Below, piece by piece: positions 45,972 through 57,200 of a DNA stretch of 64,000 nt; position 1 is the first letter of the stretch; each line of letters opens with the position of its first letter. The stretch covers positions 62,001 to 126,000 of the forward strand of contig JANXOF010000037.1 in assembly GCA_025353725.1 (NCBI GenBank), written 5' to 3'. The notes below the pieces were generated by a model. The model had not been told where the DNA came from. It did no database searches and worked only from the letters and a program-made list of their open reading frames with translations. This DNA comes from Polyangiaceae bacterium (GTDB lineage: Bacteria; Myxococcota_A; Polyangia; Polyangiales; Polyangiaceae). A program made the position numbers and the translations under genes.

Positions 45972-46919
45972 TTAAGGGGTAGCTTGAATCGCAATAATCG
46001 TTACCTGAGCGGGGCGAACCAAAACCGTGAACGTTCCGAGGCGCTTGCCGATGGACTCCACGCGCGCTTCAATCGTCACCAGGTTCGTCGGAACATTGAA
46101 AAAGCCGGCTTCCCCTCTCGCCTTGGTTTCGCGCAACGTGCTCGTGGGCGTTCCCGTGTCGTCGTTGTAAAACGAGACAGTCTTACGATCCCGAACGGAA
46201 AGTGTCGCAGAAACCCCGGACGCGGGATTGCCCTCACAGTCGACAGCCCCGAACAGAACGTGGCCAAGCTGAGGCTCGGGTTTGGTTTCCAGAACGGACC
46301 CAACCAAGTCTAGTTCGGGTGCCGTTAGGACAGGAAAAGATTGGTCATCCGTCGCAACTTCATCGGGCAAACTAGCCTTCGTAAGCGTGCCCGGGTAGAT
46401 GAGAGTTCCGAGCAAACTCAAGCCGCCCCCGCCTCCGTCTGGGGTCAAGGGGGCTACTTCATAGTAGCCTGCGAAGAACTTAGGTACGTTTTGATTCGCG
46501 TAACCTGACTCGTCGGTCGTCGTTGTGGTTAAGGGGGCCGAGCAGGAAATGTCTCGCGTGTTGCAAGCCTTGACGACCACGCCTGAAAGTCCCGTTCTGG
46601 AACTGAACCCTGAAAGTCGATAGCGACTTAGCGTCGGCTCCGCCGAATTTTCGGGCTCAGTTTTCACGCTGCCTAAACAACTCCACTTTGGGTCGAGCGC
46701 TGGCGCGTCCGCGGTTGACCCGCCATCTGTGACGACGCTGGGTGGGGCGCCGCAAAGATTCGCGCTGCACACGCTTGTGGGGAACCCTCGGTCGACACAG
46801 TCCCGGTCCGTGCGGCACTGAACGACATTCGAGTCGATAATAATGCTGCACGCAGCGAGTGTGGTGAGGGCCACGAATGAGAAATGTGCCTTACTTAATC
46901 TATATTGAGACGTTTTCAT
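45972..46919 (-). CDS. Lipoprotein with carboxypeptidase-regulatory-like repeats
   Basis: This 315-residue lipoprotein has a signal FVALTTLAACSIIID with a lipobox Cys and a Cys-rich segment (VVQCRTDRDCVDRGFPTSVCSANLCG) of a type frequent in myxobacterial surface proteins. Two beta-sandwich-like segments follow, with a carboxypeptidase-regulatory pattern (LSGVVVKACNTRDISC through TDESGYANQNVPKFFAGYYEV, and FGAVDCEGNPASGVSATLSV through GEAGFFNVPTNLVTIEARV). It starts in an ATGA overlap with the TPR-PEGA gene stop, so it is the last gene of the frameshifted kinase operon. It may be expressed poorly if coupling to the broken gene matters. Confidence 0.7.
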   Translation of the reverse strand: MKTSQYRLSKAHFSFVALTTLAACSIIIDSNVVQCRTDRDCVDRGFPTSVCSANLCGAPPSVVTDGGSTADAPALDPKWSCLGSVKTEPENSAEPTLSRYRLSGFSSRTGLSGVVVKACNTRDISCSAPLTTTTTDESGYANQNVPKFFAGYYEVAPLTPDGGGGGLSLLGTLIYPGTLTKASLPDEVATDDQSFPVLTAPELDLVGSVLETKPEPQLGHVLFGAVDCEGNPASGVSATLSVRDRKTVSFYNDDTGTPTSTLRETKARGEAGFFNVPTNLVTIEARVESIGKRLGTFTVLVRPAQVTIIAIQATP

Positions 46920-47924
46920 CTAAAGTGACGCACCGTTTCCCGTCGGTAAAGTTCGCCATGCGTGTTTTTTGTAGGCTCACGTGTCGACGGCTGTGTCGAT
47001 GTAAAATACAGTACAATTGAAACAATTGTAGAAGCGATGGCAACACTCCCCACGATATCCGTCACCGTGGTGAGTGTTTTCACTCGGCCGCGCGAGGAAT
47101 CCATTTCCGCTGCGGAAATCCCGGACTGCTGAGCCGCGCGGTCGAGCGAGTACTTTGCATCGAGGCTCAGGAAACCAAGTACGGCGGTTGCTGTGGCAAG
47201 CGCACCCGTGCCCACGAGGGATAAAACGAAGGGCCTTCTTGATCGCGTCTCCGGTTCTCGCACGACGCGCGGGTTCGCTGCCTGCGTTGGAGTAAGGACC
47301 GCCTTTGGTTCCGCGCTCACGCTTAGAGGCTTTCCGACGTCAGCTTCGACAAGATCGAGCGCGATTTCGATGTCGTCACCGCTCGCGATGTCGACGGTTC
47401 TCGATGAAGGCGCAAGTGGTGGGAGGGTGGCCGTAAATTTATGTCTGCCTGCGCCAATGCTGAGCTCATAAATCGGGCTCTTGCCGACACTGATATCGTC
47501 AACAGTGATTTCAGCGCCCTCTCTGTTCACGAGAATGCGAACGCGCGCGACGAGCGCGGTCAGTCGGGCAACTTCGAGATCAACCTCTTTCTTGCGAAGA
47601 GCTGGAATGGCATTCCCTCCTTCGCTCAGGTAGCGCGCGAAAGCTTTTAGTGCCCCGGCGTAGTCTTGAACTTCCAAAGACGCTTGCGCGATATTGTATT
47701 GTATTGTATTGGATTCGGAAGTTTGGCGCTAATTCATAAGCCTTGTTAAACTCGATGAGAGCTGCTCGAAAGTCGGCTTCTTTAAAGAGTATTACGGCCC
47801 GATTGAAGTGGCTTCGCCCGTCATCAACCGTGGTGCTCGCTTGCGGTGCGGCATGCGCCTTCGACTGGACAAAAACCGAGCTCAGGATGACGAAAGTAAA
47901 TGCGACGGAGCGAGCTCTATTCAT
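46916..47924 (-). pseudogene. Frameshifted TPR-PEGA protein gene
   Basis: Two ORFs form one gene. The N-terminal piece (47924 to 47580) has a signal peptide (VAFTFVILSSVFVQSKAHA) and TPR HFNRAVILFKEADFRAALIEFNKAYELAPNFRIQYN. The C-terminal piece (47677 to 46916) continues VQDYAGALKAFARYLSEGGNAIPALRKKEVD, then a PEGA-like segment (RILVNREGAEITVDDISVGKSPI) and a membrane helix (VLSLVGTGALATATAVLGFL). The break is at four CAATA units (plus strand TATTG, 47692-47711). Two units would give PNFRIQYNIAQASLEVQDY, the expected TPR sequence; five would also be in frame. Total length is 1009 bases, one over a multiple of three. It is either phase-variable or inactivated. It overlaps the kinase stop and the lipoprotein start. 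Confidence 0.8.
47692..47711 (-). repeat. CAATA x4 microsatellite causing a frameshift
   Basis: Four perfect tandem TATTG units on the plus strand (CAATA on the coding strand) sit in the TPR-PEGA coding region. Two or five copies keep the frame; four copies break it. Such pentanucleotide tracts are prone to slipped-strand changes. Confidence 0.85.
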
Positions 47925-49562
47925 TTGTAAGGGTCTGCATCGTCAATGCTACGATGGAGCTTTTGCGGACGTGTGGAAATGGGTTTCGGCAAGGCGTCAT
48001 CGCGTCGTTCCGGCGTTGTTAGGGGAGACAAAGTCAGTGTTACGCGGCTGTCATCATATTCGCTTATATCGCGCTCCAAAGGACGAAATCCGGTAGCTTC
48101 TGCGTGAAGTCGATGCGGGCGCGCAAGCAGTGTGCCGTCATACGGATTTGAGACAGGATTTCCGTCCAGCCTTAGGAGAGCTCCGCTCGGATTGGTTGTG
48201 ATTCGCACGTTAAATGATTGCGAACCTATCGAGGAACTTGCTGATTTCGTGAAGGGTGTCGGGGACAGCGTCTCAGGTGGCGAAACAGTCGCGTTATTCT
48301 GTATACGCGGTAGTAGGTTGACGGGCTCGGTGTGGGTCATCGTCGACGCTTGACCGTTGCCCCATCGATATATCCCTACCGCCGCTCCGAGTAAGGCTAC
48401 TGCCGCTAGGCTCGAGGGGAGCGCACGAGAGGTAGCCTTCGTGGTTACGCTGACTTCTCGTGCGAGCGGAAGCGGTACCTCCGTGGATGCCGTGGAGCTT
48501 ATCGTAGTACTCCGTATTCCAATCCGCGGCAGGGACGCCTGCGATGCCCTTGCGTTGGCTCCGACAATCAGCTTTACCTTGGAGCGCTCTTCCTTGAAGT
48601 GCTCATCGAGCAAAGCCGCGACGTGGCGTGATTCGCAGTTGCCTACGTGCTCAAGGTAAGCGTCGATGGCGTCGCGCATGGCGCCTGCGGTCGCGAAGCG
48701 GTCCGAAGCGTCGAGCGCCATCGCTTTTTCGCATATAGCGACGACCGGATCCGGAGCGTCCGGTACCACGTCGCGAATTCGGCGTTCGTTTCCGTGAATG
48801 CGTCGCGTCACGACCGCGATGTCGTCTGCGCCCTTTTCGACAAGACGAGTTCGCGCGAGCAGCTCCCACAAGATGACGCCAACCGCGAACAGGTCCGCTC
48901 GCCGGTCTATCGGCTTCCCCATGAGCTGTTCGGGAGCCATATAGGCAATCTTGCCCTTAATAACGCCTTTCTGCGTTTTTTCGCTAGAAAGTCCTCCCTT
49001 TGCAATCCCAAAATCTAGGATTTTTGAATGACCTAAGTTAGGTAGTAAAAATATTTTGGGGGCTCACGTCGCGATGGACGAGATTCATCGCTTGGCCGTC
49101 GTAGTCTGCCAGCTCGTGAGCGTAGTGAAGTCCGGCCAGCGCTTCGGCAAGCACTCGGAGGCCGATCGGCAGTGGAACCGCATGGCGCCCGACCCGACGG
49201 AGCACGCCGCTCAACGGCTGTCCGTCGAGGTATTCCATGACGATGTAGATCTTTCCGTCGTGCTCTTCGACTTCGTACGTGTGAATCACGTTCGGGTGGT
49301 TGAGGCGCGCCGCGATGCGTGCCTCGCTCAGGAACATGGCTCGAAAGTCTTGATCTTCGGCGAGCTCGGCCCGTAGCGATTTGAGTACGAGAAGTTTCTG
49401 GAAGCCGCCCGCACGATTGGATATGGCGAGATGAACGTGGGCCATTCCGCCTTCGCCGAGGTTCGCAACGAGCTGGTAATCGCCTACCGTTCGGTTGTCA
49501 GTGCTCAACGGATGTTCCCCCTGCCGGAAAGACGGAAGATGTCCATGGGATGCAGGGCGCAT
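47921..49562 (-). pseudogene. Frameshifted membrane Ser/Thr protein kinase gene
   Basis: Two ORFs form one Hanks-type kinase. The N-terminal piece (49562 to 49038) carries LGEGGMAHVHLA, the catalytic Lys in LLVLKSL and VHRDVSPQNIFTT, then stops at TAA. Just past the break, another frame reads NLGHSKILDFGIAKGGLSSEKTQ, then IAYMAPEQLMGKPIDRRADLF, and continues through a membrane segment (LPSSLAAVALLGAAVGIYRW) to a PEGA-like domain (VRITTNPSGALLRLDGNPV). The lesion lies near 49025-49032, where one extra base (or a two-base loss) separates ACTACC from AACTTAGGT. The total length of 1642 bases is one over a multiple of three. A TTG at 49508 with GGGGA upstream is an alternative start. Without repair the kinase lacks its DFG motif. 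Confidence 0.8.
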
Positions 49563-49979
49563 CGGCTACCATGCGAATGTTCGTCTCTGGAACCCGTGAA
49601 ACGGTGAAGCACATCGTAGAGTGATTAATATCATCGCCGCGCTCTACGGTGCACGTTCTTTGCGTGTCCGAGCTATGAGGCGTTGGGATGTGGGCGTGTC
49701 CGCATCTTGGTCCGCGTCGGGCGCACACTCGCGAACATCGCTTTTATGCGTGTTCGTTACAGACGCTCCCGTGAGTACCTAGAGTAGGCAATTATGAGCG
49801 TTTGAGAGTGCGCCGAGGTGGTTCCACGTGTTGTCGTTGCCGATCGTTCCGCCGCGCGAACCGAAGCGTTACGCCGTGGCCCTGCGAGCGGACAATCAGA
49901 CGCAAGCCGTCTATCCTTCGCTGTCCGCGGCTGCCGGCGCGCCTCGTTACCGTTAGAGAGCACAAGACGGAACCGCGGT
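49563..49979. other. Intergenic gap upstream of the broken kinase
   Basis: This 417-base gap lies between the frameshifted kinase gene and the beta-helix lipoprotein gene, both on the minus strand. Only Arg-rich shadow ORFs cover it. It should hold the kinase-operon promoter (49563-49760, where the local base composition is less GC-rich), but no clear -35/-10 or sigma54 element is identified. Confidence 0.35.
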
Positions 49980-51068
49980 TCAGCGCGGCTTTGCGTTCGT
50001 GATGGCCGCGTTCGCGGCGTTTGAGATTCTCGCGTTTGGTTGGAGGGCATTCTTCCCGCCCGTGAACGACTTGTCGATGGTCAGCGCGCCGTTGGTGCCC
50101 GACATGTCGAGGTCTGTCTGCGTACTTCGAATATTTGAGGAAATAATCTGGTTCGGGCCTGCCCCAGACCCATAAAGCATGGCGCCGTAGGTGTTTTGAT
50201 CGTCTGAAACATGGTCGATAATAAACTGGTCGACCGACGAGAAGTGCAGGCCGCAATGCGACCCGGTAATTGTTGAATATTCGATCTTCACGAGTTTTCC
50301 GGCGCGCGACACAATGTAGTCGCTGCCTCCAACACCGCGGAGCGTTGAATCTGAAATAGTCATCGAACCTGCAGGGTCGCTTAGTTCGAGTCCGCCTGCC
50401 GTGCCCTTGTCGTAGTCCATATAGGACGCCGTGAACGTCCCCGCAATCACGCTCGAGCCGGTCGCGTTGACCACCTTGGACTTCGTAAACGATACCTTTG
50501 CGCCAGGCTCCATTTTGATGGGCACCGACGCGTTGGAGATCGACGAATTCAAAAACGTCGCTTCAGCATTGCCGGTCATTGCCCACACGCCGAACTCGGC
50601 GTTGTCGATATCAAGGCCATCGACCACGAGCGAGCCGCCCGCAGCGACGACGATTCCTTTCCAATTTGTGCCGACGAGCTTCGCGTGGTTCGCGGCAGCC
50701 TTGACCGTCAGCGTCCCTTTCACCGTGATGGCCGTGCCCGCCGCGGCGGTAACGGTGGCACCTGGCTCGATGTCAACCGTCTCGCTTGTCTTGACCGTGA
50801 CGCTTGCCGCGAGTTGCTTGCCATCTTTCCACGTCTCGCTTCCGACCTCAGTACCGCCTGTAGGGACTGGCGCTGCCGGCGATGCCGCGGGAAGGTCGTC
50901 GACCGAGGTCTTCGGAACGTCCACCGTCGATTCAGGCGTGGTGGCCGCGCCCGCGGCGTTACCTCGACCGATCGGCGCCGTGGACGGGGCGACGCATCCT
51001 ATGGCGACGAGGGCGACCAGGACGGTGAGCGAAGCGAAGGAACCGGAGGCGAGGGTAGAGGAGCGCAT
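49980..51068 (-). CDS. Right-handed beta-helix lipoprotein
   Basis: This 362-residue lipoprotein has a signal (LTVLVALVAIGC) ending in a lipobox, an Ala/Pro/Thr tether and then a stack of short beta-strand repeats typical of parallel beta-helix proteins: VTVKTSETVDIEPGATVTAAAGTAITVKGTLTV, GIVVAAGGSLVVDGLDIDNA, TFLNSSISNASVPIK and TISDSTLRGVGGSDYIV. Such folds often bind or cleave polysaccharide, though no catalytic residues are evident. It is predicted to be surface-exposed. It stands alone; the small plus-strand ORF at 51090 begins just upstream of it. Confidence 0.75.
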   Translation of the reverse strand: MRSSTLASGSFASLTVLVALVAIGCVAPSTAPIGRGNAAGAATTPESTVDVPKTSVDDLPAASPAAPVPTGGTEVGSETWKDGKQLAASVTVKTSETVDIEPGATVTAAAGTAITVKGTLTVKAAANHAKLVGTNWKGIVVAAGGSLVVDGLDIDNAEFGVWAMTGNAEATFLNSSISNASVPIKMEPGAKVSFTKSKVVNATGSSVIAGTFTASYMDYDKGTAGGLELSDPAGSMTISDSTLRGVGGSDYIVSRAGKLVKIEYSTITGSHCGLHFSSVDQFIIDHVSDDQNTYGAMLYGSGAGPNQIISSNIRSTQTDLDMSGTNGALTIDKSFTGGKNALQPNARISNAANAAITNAKPR

Positions 51069-51089
51069 GGCCGTCGCTATGCAGACTGC

Positions 51090-51266
51090 ATGCCCTTGTC
51101 GAATCCTCGAAAAGTCATCGCTTACTCCGCAATACTCAAGGAGCTCCGTGCGGAGCCTCGATATTCGTGGGACGACTTATCCATCGATGTGCAAGTCGCA
51201 GTTCGGCGCGCGAAGGCGACGTTGTCGGAGCGCTCAGACACCTTCGGCCTGAAGCTTCTGAAGTAG
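51090..51266 (+). CDS. Possible small protein (58 residues)
   Basis: The last part of a long track ORF (50685-51266) differs sharply in composition from its Arg-rich upstream part. From the ATG at 51090 it encodes a balanced, helix-like peptide: MPLSNPRKVIAYSAILKELR, AEPRYSWDDLSIDVQVAVRR and AKATLSERSDTFGLKLLK. It ends 33 bases inside the 3' end of the convergent giant TPR gene. No family is recognised. It could be a genuine small gene or a chance ORF. Confidence 0.4.
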   Translation: MPLSNPRKVIAYSAILKELRAEPRYSWDDLSIDVQVAVRRAKATLSERSDTFGLKLLK

Positions 51267-54200
51267 GTCGCGAGCGCTTTGGAGGGTGGGGTCATCATCG
51301 ATGGCTCGCTTGAGCATCATCATGGCTCGCTTTCCGTCGCCTTGCTGGCGCGCGATTTCGCCAAGATGCTGGTAGGCCAGGGCCTTCGGGAGCGGCGCAG
51401 GCTCTTTGAGCATCGTGATCACGCGAAGCGCGCGTTGCGCCAGGTCAAGGCTCTGTAGCTCAATCGCGCGTTGTGCGAGTTCAGACGCAACGCCTCCGCT
51501 TTGAGGGTCCATGTCGAGAGCGGTCGTTAGGTGTTGCAGCTCAGCGTGATTGTCGCCTTGCACTTCGGCAATGCGGGCGAGCCGATGGTACAGCGCCGAG
51601 AGCTCTCTCGCGCGTCGGCCCTTGAACGTTCCGATGGTGCGCTGGAGCAAGTCGAGGGCTTCGTCGAACCTACCCGACGCCACATAAGCGTCCGACAAAA
51701 GCGCGCTGCAATCAAGGTCTCCCGATCGCAGCGCGTGAGCTTCTTCCAGTGGCGCAATGGCTGCGTTCAGGGCAAGGCCCGGGGGCGCTGAAGGATCCTG
51801 CGCGTACTCCAGGAAGAGCTGCCCAGCTCGCATCAGTCCCTCGAACCGTGGGGCGATGTCACCCACCGAGGCACGCGCCTCTTCGAGAACCAGTTCGGCC
51901 AACTCCCTCGTAGCGCCTAGCGCCTCATAGAGCCAAGCAAGTCGCTGGCGAAGCGGCGCGTCGTTTGGAGCCGCCATGCGTGCTCGCTCGAGCCCTCCGC
52001 GCGCGTCCGCAAGGCGGCCCGCTTTTTCGCATGTTTCTGCCAGTTTTAGGGCCGCGGATACAATTCCTACCTCATCTTCTAGGCCCACGAGTCGACGGTA
52101 CGTTGCACTTGCGGCGTCCCACCTACCTTCCAGTTCATCGAGGTGCGCTACGGCTCGAAGCGTCGCCTTGTCTTTACTGTCTGCTTTGAGCAGCTCGGTG
52201 AGCACGTCGCGCGCTTGGTCGATCTCGCCTAGCTCAAGCCTGAGCTGCGCCATGCGTAGACGATAGGTCCGCCAGCCGTTCGAGTCTCCGCGCCCCGCGG
52301 CCTGCATAGCGAGTGTCCCAAGGTGCTCGGCAAGAGGCGCACGGAGGGAGACGAGGCCGCACTCGATGGCTTCGTCGAAGTCTTCGAGCGCCCCTTCCCC
52401 CTGGCCCAGGCGAACGCGCAACCCCGCGCGCCGACTTAGGAGCTCTGCTCGCCTGGCGTAGTCAGCGACCGTATCGAGTCCGTCTTGTCTTTCGATAGCG
52501 CCCGAAAGTTCCGTGACCGCCGCCGCAAGCTCGCCGGCCGCGATCAGCATTTCGACGAGCTCGTGAAAGAGTTCCTGATTCCCCGGAGCCGCGTCGCGCG
52601 CCTCACGCAAACTCTTTGCTCCTTGCTCGGGATCCGAGAGTTCGTCGCGGTAAAGGCGCGCCGCTTCGCGCAAGCGTTCACTCATCGCTTCGGGTTCATG
52701 CCTCGAACGCGCGTCGGTAACGAAGAGCTCGGCGAGCTTGTCGTATTCGAGCTGTTCGCGATAGGCCGCCTCGAGCTTCGAGCAAAGCTCACGACTCTCC
52801 GGTGCTGCTTTGAACCCCATTTCGAGCGCTCGCAGCGCGCCTTCGCTATCGCCTCCTGAATGGCGCACTGAGGCGAGCGCGAGCGCAAGCTGCTCCGCCA
52901 CCGCGCCGTGCTCGATGGCGAGGCGGCGTTCCATAACGTCCGCCCTTTGCTCGCTCTCGCCGCCCTGCTCGTGCAACGCTTCAAGCGCTATGAGTACGTC
53001 TTTCGCACGCGGATCCCAGTCGAGTGCCGCCGAGTACACCAAGCGTGCCTGGACGCTGTCACGGCCCTCTAGAAGTTTTCCCAGCCGCCACGAGAGCGAG
53101 CTCACCGCGTCTGCATCTTGACGATCTTTGGCGGCGTCGAGCTGTTTGCCGAGCAGCTCCACGAGGTCTTCTTCACGACCGCTACGCTCCAGGATAGCGA
53201 CCAGGAGGATAGCGCCATCGACCTGCGCCGGATCTTCGTCGACGATCTCACGAAGAGCGACAGCGGCGTCGTCGTCGGAGAGCTTCAGCTTCTCCATTCC
53301 GACGCGCACGCGCTCAAGACGAAGCTTGGAACGCTCACCGCTATCGTCCACATAGCCGACGACCTCCTGAAGGAGGGCGCCTAGCTTCTCGAAGTCGTCG
53401 GTGCGCCGGTAAACGTCAAGGAGCAACTCCCACGCGTCGCGATCGACGGGGTCGAGTCCGTGAAGCTCCTCGTAAACACTTCCTGCGAGTCGCAGATCGC
53501 TGAGCGGGCCCGACGCGAGACCTGCGACGTCGTAGAGAAGGCGGCGCGCGTCCGCCGGCTCTGAAAGGTCAGCCGCTTCGCGTTTGAGCACGACGGCCTC
53601 GCGCACGTTGCCCGCCTCCTCGCAGAGACCCGCGAGCTTCGCGAGGGCCCAAACGCGCCCTTCCTTGTCGTCTTGGATACCTTCGAGGTACCTACGCAAA
53701 AGGGACTCTGTAAGGTCTCGATCGGAAAGTTCGACCGAGGCTATCTCGACCGCCTCGCGCATGGGTGCCGTGCTCGACGTGGGCAGCGCCCATCGTCTCA
53801 CGAGGGCATCGACGAGCTCGCGTGGGCGACCCGACTCTCGGGCGAGACGTTCGAGAATGTCCACGACGCGTTCGCTCGCGGGGTGCGCTTCCGCCGCGAC
53901 GCGCATGAGTGGCTGCGCGCGGTCACTATCGGCATCCGCGGCAAACGCCTGCTCGAACGCGTTGCATGCAGCGTCGACATCGTTTCCTCGAAAAAGAAGC
54001 TGGACGAGGCGATACAGAACATCGCTCGACGGACTGCTGTCCTCGGTGTCAAGCGCAACCCGCACTCCAAGAACACGCGCCTGAGCCCCGTAATCACCCA
54101 GCCGCTCGTAGGCCAGGTCGAGCGCGGCGAGCACGCTGCGGTCACGGCTGTCGGCTGCGGCGGCCCTTTCGTAGAGTCTCGCCGCTTCGCGGTCGTCCTT

Positions 54201-57200
54201 GCCATCGGCTTCCGCGAACGCTCCGAGGCGAACGAACAGCGCGCACGCCCGCGCCGGATGTGTCTTGAGCTCGGCTTCGGCGAGGGCCCGAACGCGCTCG
54301 TTGTAGCCCTCGGACTTGCCGAGGACCTTCCCGAGCCGAAGGGCGGCGTCGTGGGCAGCGCCACACGCAGAGTCGACCTCGATGGCCTGCACGTGCATCT
54401 CAAAAGCGTCGTCGGCTCGCCCGAGTCGCTCCTCGTACAAGTGGCCGAGTTCGTTGTAGAGCGCCGCAGCATCGGGCGGCGTACCACCGCGCATAATGCG
54501 CGCTTCGAGCGCGCGGACCAGGCTGACGAAGTCCCCCGACGTACGGAGCGAAGCCTCGAGGCGACGACCTTCGAGAGCGCTCTCGGAAGCGATCTCGAAC
54601 GCCGACTCGAGCACCTCCTTCGCGCGCTCAGGCTCGCCTTGAAGCGTGGCGACTTTGCTCAGCTCGAACATCACTTCTGACCGCGAAATCGGAGCGTCTT
54701 CGCCGAGGGGTTCGTGGCGGCGGAGCACCGTCAGCAGCGCGCGATAGGATCGCTCGGCGCGATCGAGCTGCCCATCGTCGCGGGCGAGCTCCGCGAGGGT
54801 GTGTAAGATCTCCGGATTCGCAGGATCGATGCGCGTAGCGGCGTCGAGCTCCACGAGCGCTTGGGCGCGCTCCCCAACTCTCAGGTCGAGTCGCGCGAGG
54901 TGGTAGTGCACGGGGGCACGCTCCTTCGGGCGTCGACCGCCGAACGCCTCGACCAGGGCGCGCAAGAGAGCGCGGGCATCATCGAAACGGTCAGCCGCAC
55001 CGAAAGCGTCGGCGAGCAGGAGCTTGATGGTGTTGTCCTCCGGAGCGAGGTCTGTGGCTTGCTCAAGAAGTGGAATCGCACGTTCGGGCTGCCCCGTGCG
55101 CGTGCGGTGAAGATCTGCCGCTTCGCGGAGTCGTCCGAAACGTGTGGCTTTGTCGACGGCGTACCGAGCCCCATCGGTGAGAAGCTCCGCAAGCGGACCC
55201 CAGGCTTCGGAAGCGTTGTAAGCCGAGGCGAGGCGCATGCGCACTCGGTCGCCCTCGGGATAGAGGGCGACCTCCGCTTCCAGTGTTGCTTGCGCCGCGG
55301 CGCCCAGGCCGGAGGCGAGCTGCGCATCCGCGAGTCTGAGCGCCACAGCCTCGCGAGAGGGGCCAAGAGTTCGTTCTCGCAGCTTATCGAGGTAGCTTGC
55401 CGCGCCCGGGTAGTCGCCGGCGGCGGTCGCTAGGCGTGCGAGCGAATCTAACGCAGCAGGCCTCTCCTCGAGGTCGATGACGCGACGGAGATGTCGCGTC
55501 GCGGCTTGAGAGCTACCCAGCATTACCTCCGCGATTTCTGCCGCGCGCTGGTGGAGGTCTGCCGCAGCGGTCGGCTCGAAAGCGTTCTCTGCGAGGGTTG
55601 CCTGCTGCGCAAGCAGCTCCTCGAGTTGGCTATACTGCTCGTCGCGCGTGAACAATGCCTCAAGCCGCGCCCGCGTGGCTTCGTTTCGCGGAGACTCTTC
55701 CAGGTTCTGCAAAAGAACCGTGGCCGCTTTTGCGGCGTCTCCGAGTTCGTCTTCGAGGTGTGCGACCTCCAAGCGAAGCGCAAGGCGCTCTTCTTGCGTC
55801 CGAGCGGTTTCGACGAGTCCGCGTTTCAGCGCGCGCAGCTCGGTTTTTTGCCCCGCGCTAAGGTAAAGGCGCACGAGGGATTCGATAGCCCGCGTGTCTT
55901 GTGGATCTTCGGCGATGAGCTGGAGGTAGATCTCCTTGGCACGCTCCTCCGCGTTGAGCCGTTCGAGAGCAAAGCGTGCCGCATCGTGACGAAGCGACCG
56001 CGATTTTTCGCGCGACCAAGGCAACGAAGCCGTTTCGACGAGGAGCGAGATGACCTTGTCATCGTCGCCGTCGCTTTCGTAGAGGTCTTTGAGTTCCGTC
56101 GCGGCTCGTTCGACATAGGTCTCTGGGGCGGCGGGAGTTCCTGACGAGACCGTAAACGCGAGCTTCGCGCCGCCGTCGTGGTCCTCGCCAGGAACGTCAC
56201 GCGTCGGGGAGCCTGTCCAACGCTCCACGGCGAGACGCCTGAGTTTCTCTAGAATTGCTTTAGAGAGGGCACGATCTCCCACGCTGCCCCGTGCAACATC
56301 CGCCGCTTCGCGCAGCAGATCGAGGTCTCCGCCCGTAGCGTCGGAGAGGCGGACGAGGCTGTCCACGAGCGGGCGTCCGTTCGCTCGACGTTGGAGCTTT
56401 GTCAGCTCCGCGAGGATCCCCGAGTTCGCGCTGTCGTACGTGAGAGCTCGCACGTACGCCGCTTCGGCGGAGTCCGGATCTCCTCTTCTTTCACGGTGCC
56501 AGACGGCGAGCGACGCTTCCATATCTCGGGCAAGCGGTGGCTCGAGACCGCCGCCGTCTCGTAAAAGCTCGGTCAAACATGACGTGAGAGCATCCCAGTC
56601 GGAAGACGTCGTGGCAGCCTTGGTTGCAGCTTCGAGCAGCTCGGGCTCGAGCCTCGCGCATGCCCGCGTACTCTCGACCAGGGTGACAGCTGCTGCGTCC
56701 CACCGTGCGGTGCGACCGGCCACGCGAAGAACGGCGGCCGCTGCTACGAGGTCGGTCGGGTCATCGTGTGCAGTATGCACGTAGGCGTCGAGCGCCGTTT
56801 CGGGTTCTTCGAGTCGTGTCTCAAGGACTTCGCCCAAGCGGAAACGCCGATCCCTTGACCACGATGCGGAGGGCGCCTCCGGGCTCGACACACACTCGAG
56901 AAGTGCATCCGCGAGCGAACGGAAGCTGCGGGTCGCTTCGGCGAGGCGGAACAGCTCGTCCAGGGTTCCTACGAGCGCGCACGACGGGTCGAGCATGAAC
57001 GCACGCCGCACGAATGCAAAGGCCGCAGGCGCGTCTTGCGCGCGTACTTCCGCCAGAGTTGCCGCCTCGAGCAGAATCGTGATCTCCGCTTCGTGAGTTG
57101 GCGACCCGTTCGTTGCGGCGTTGAGGCGATGCTCGGTGAGATCGAGAACCAGGCGCCAATCGTCCGCCGCTCGGAATGCCAGCAGCAATACGCGTACGAC

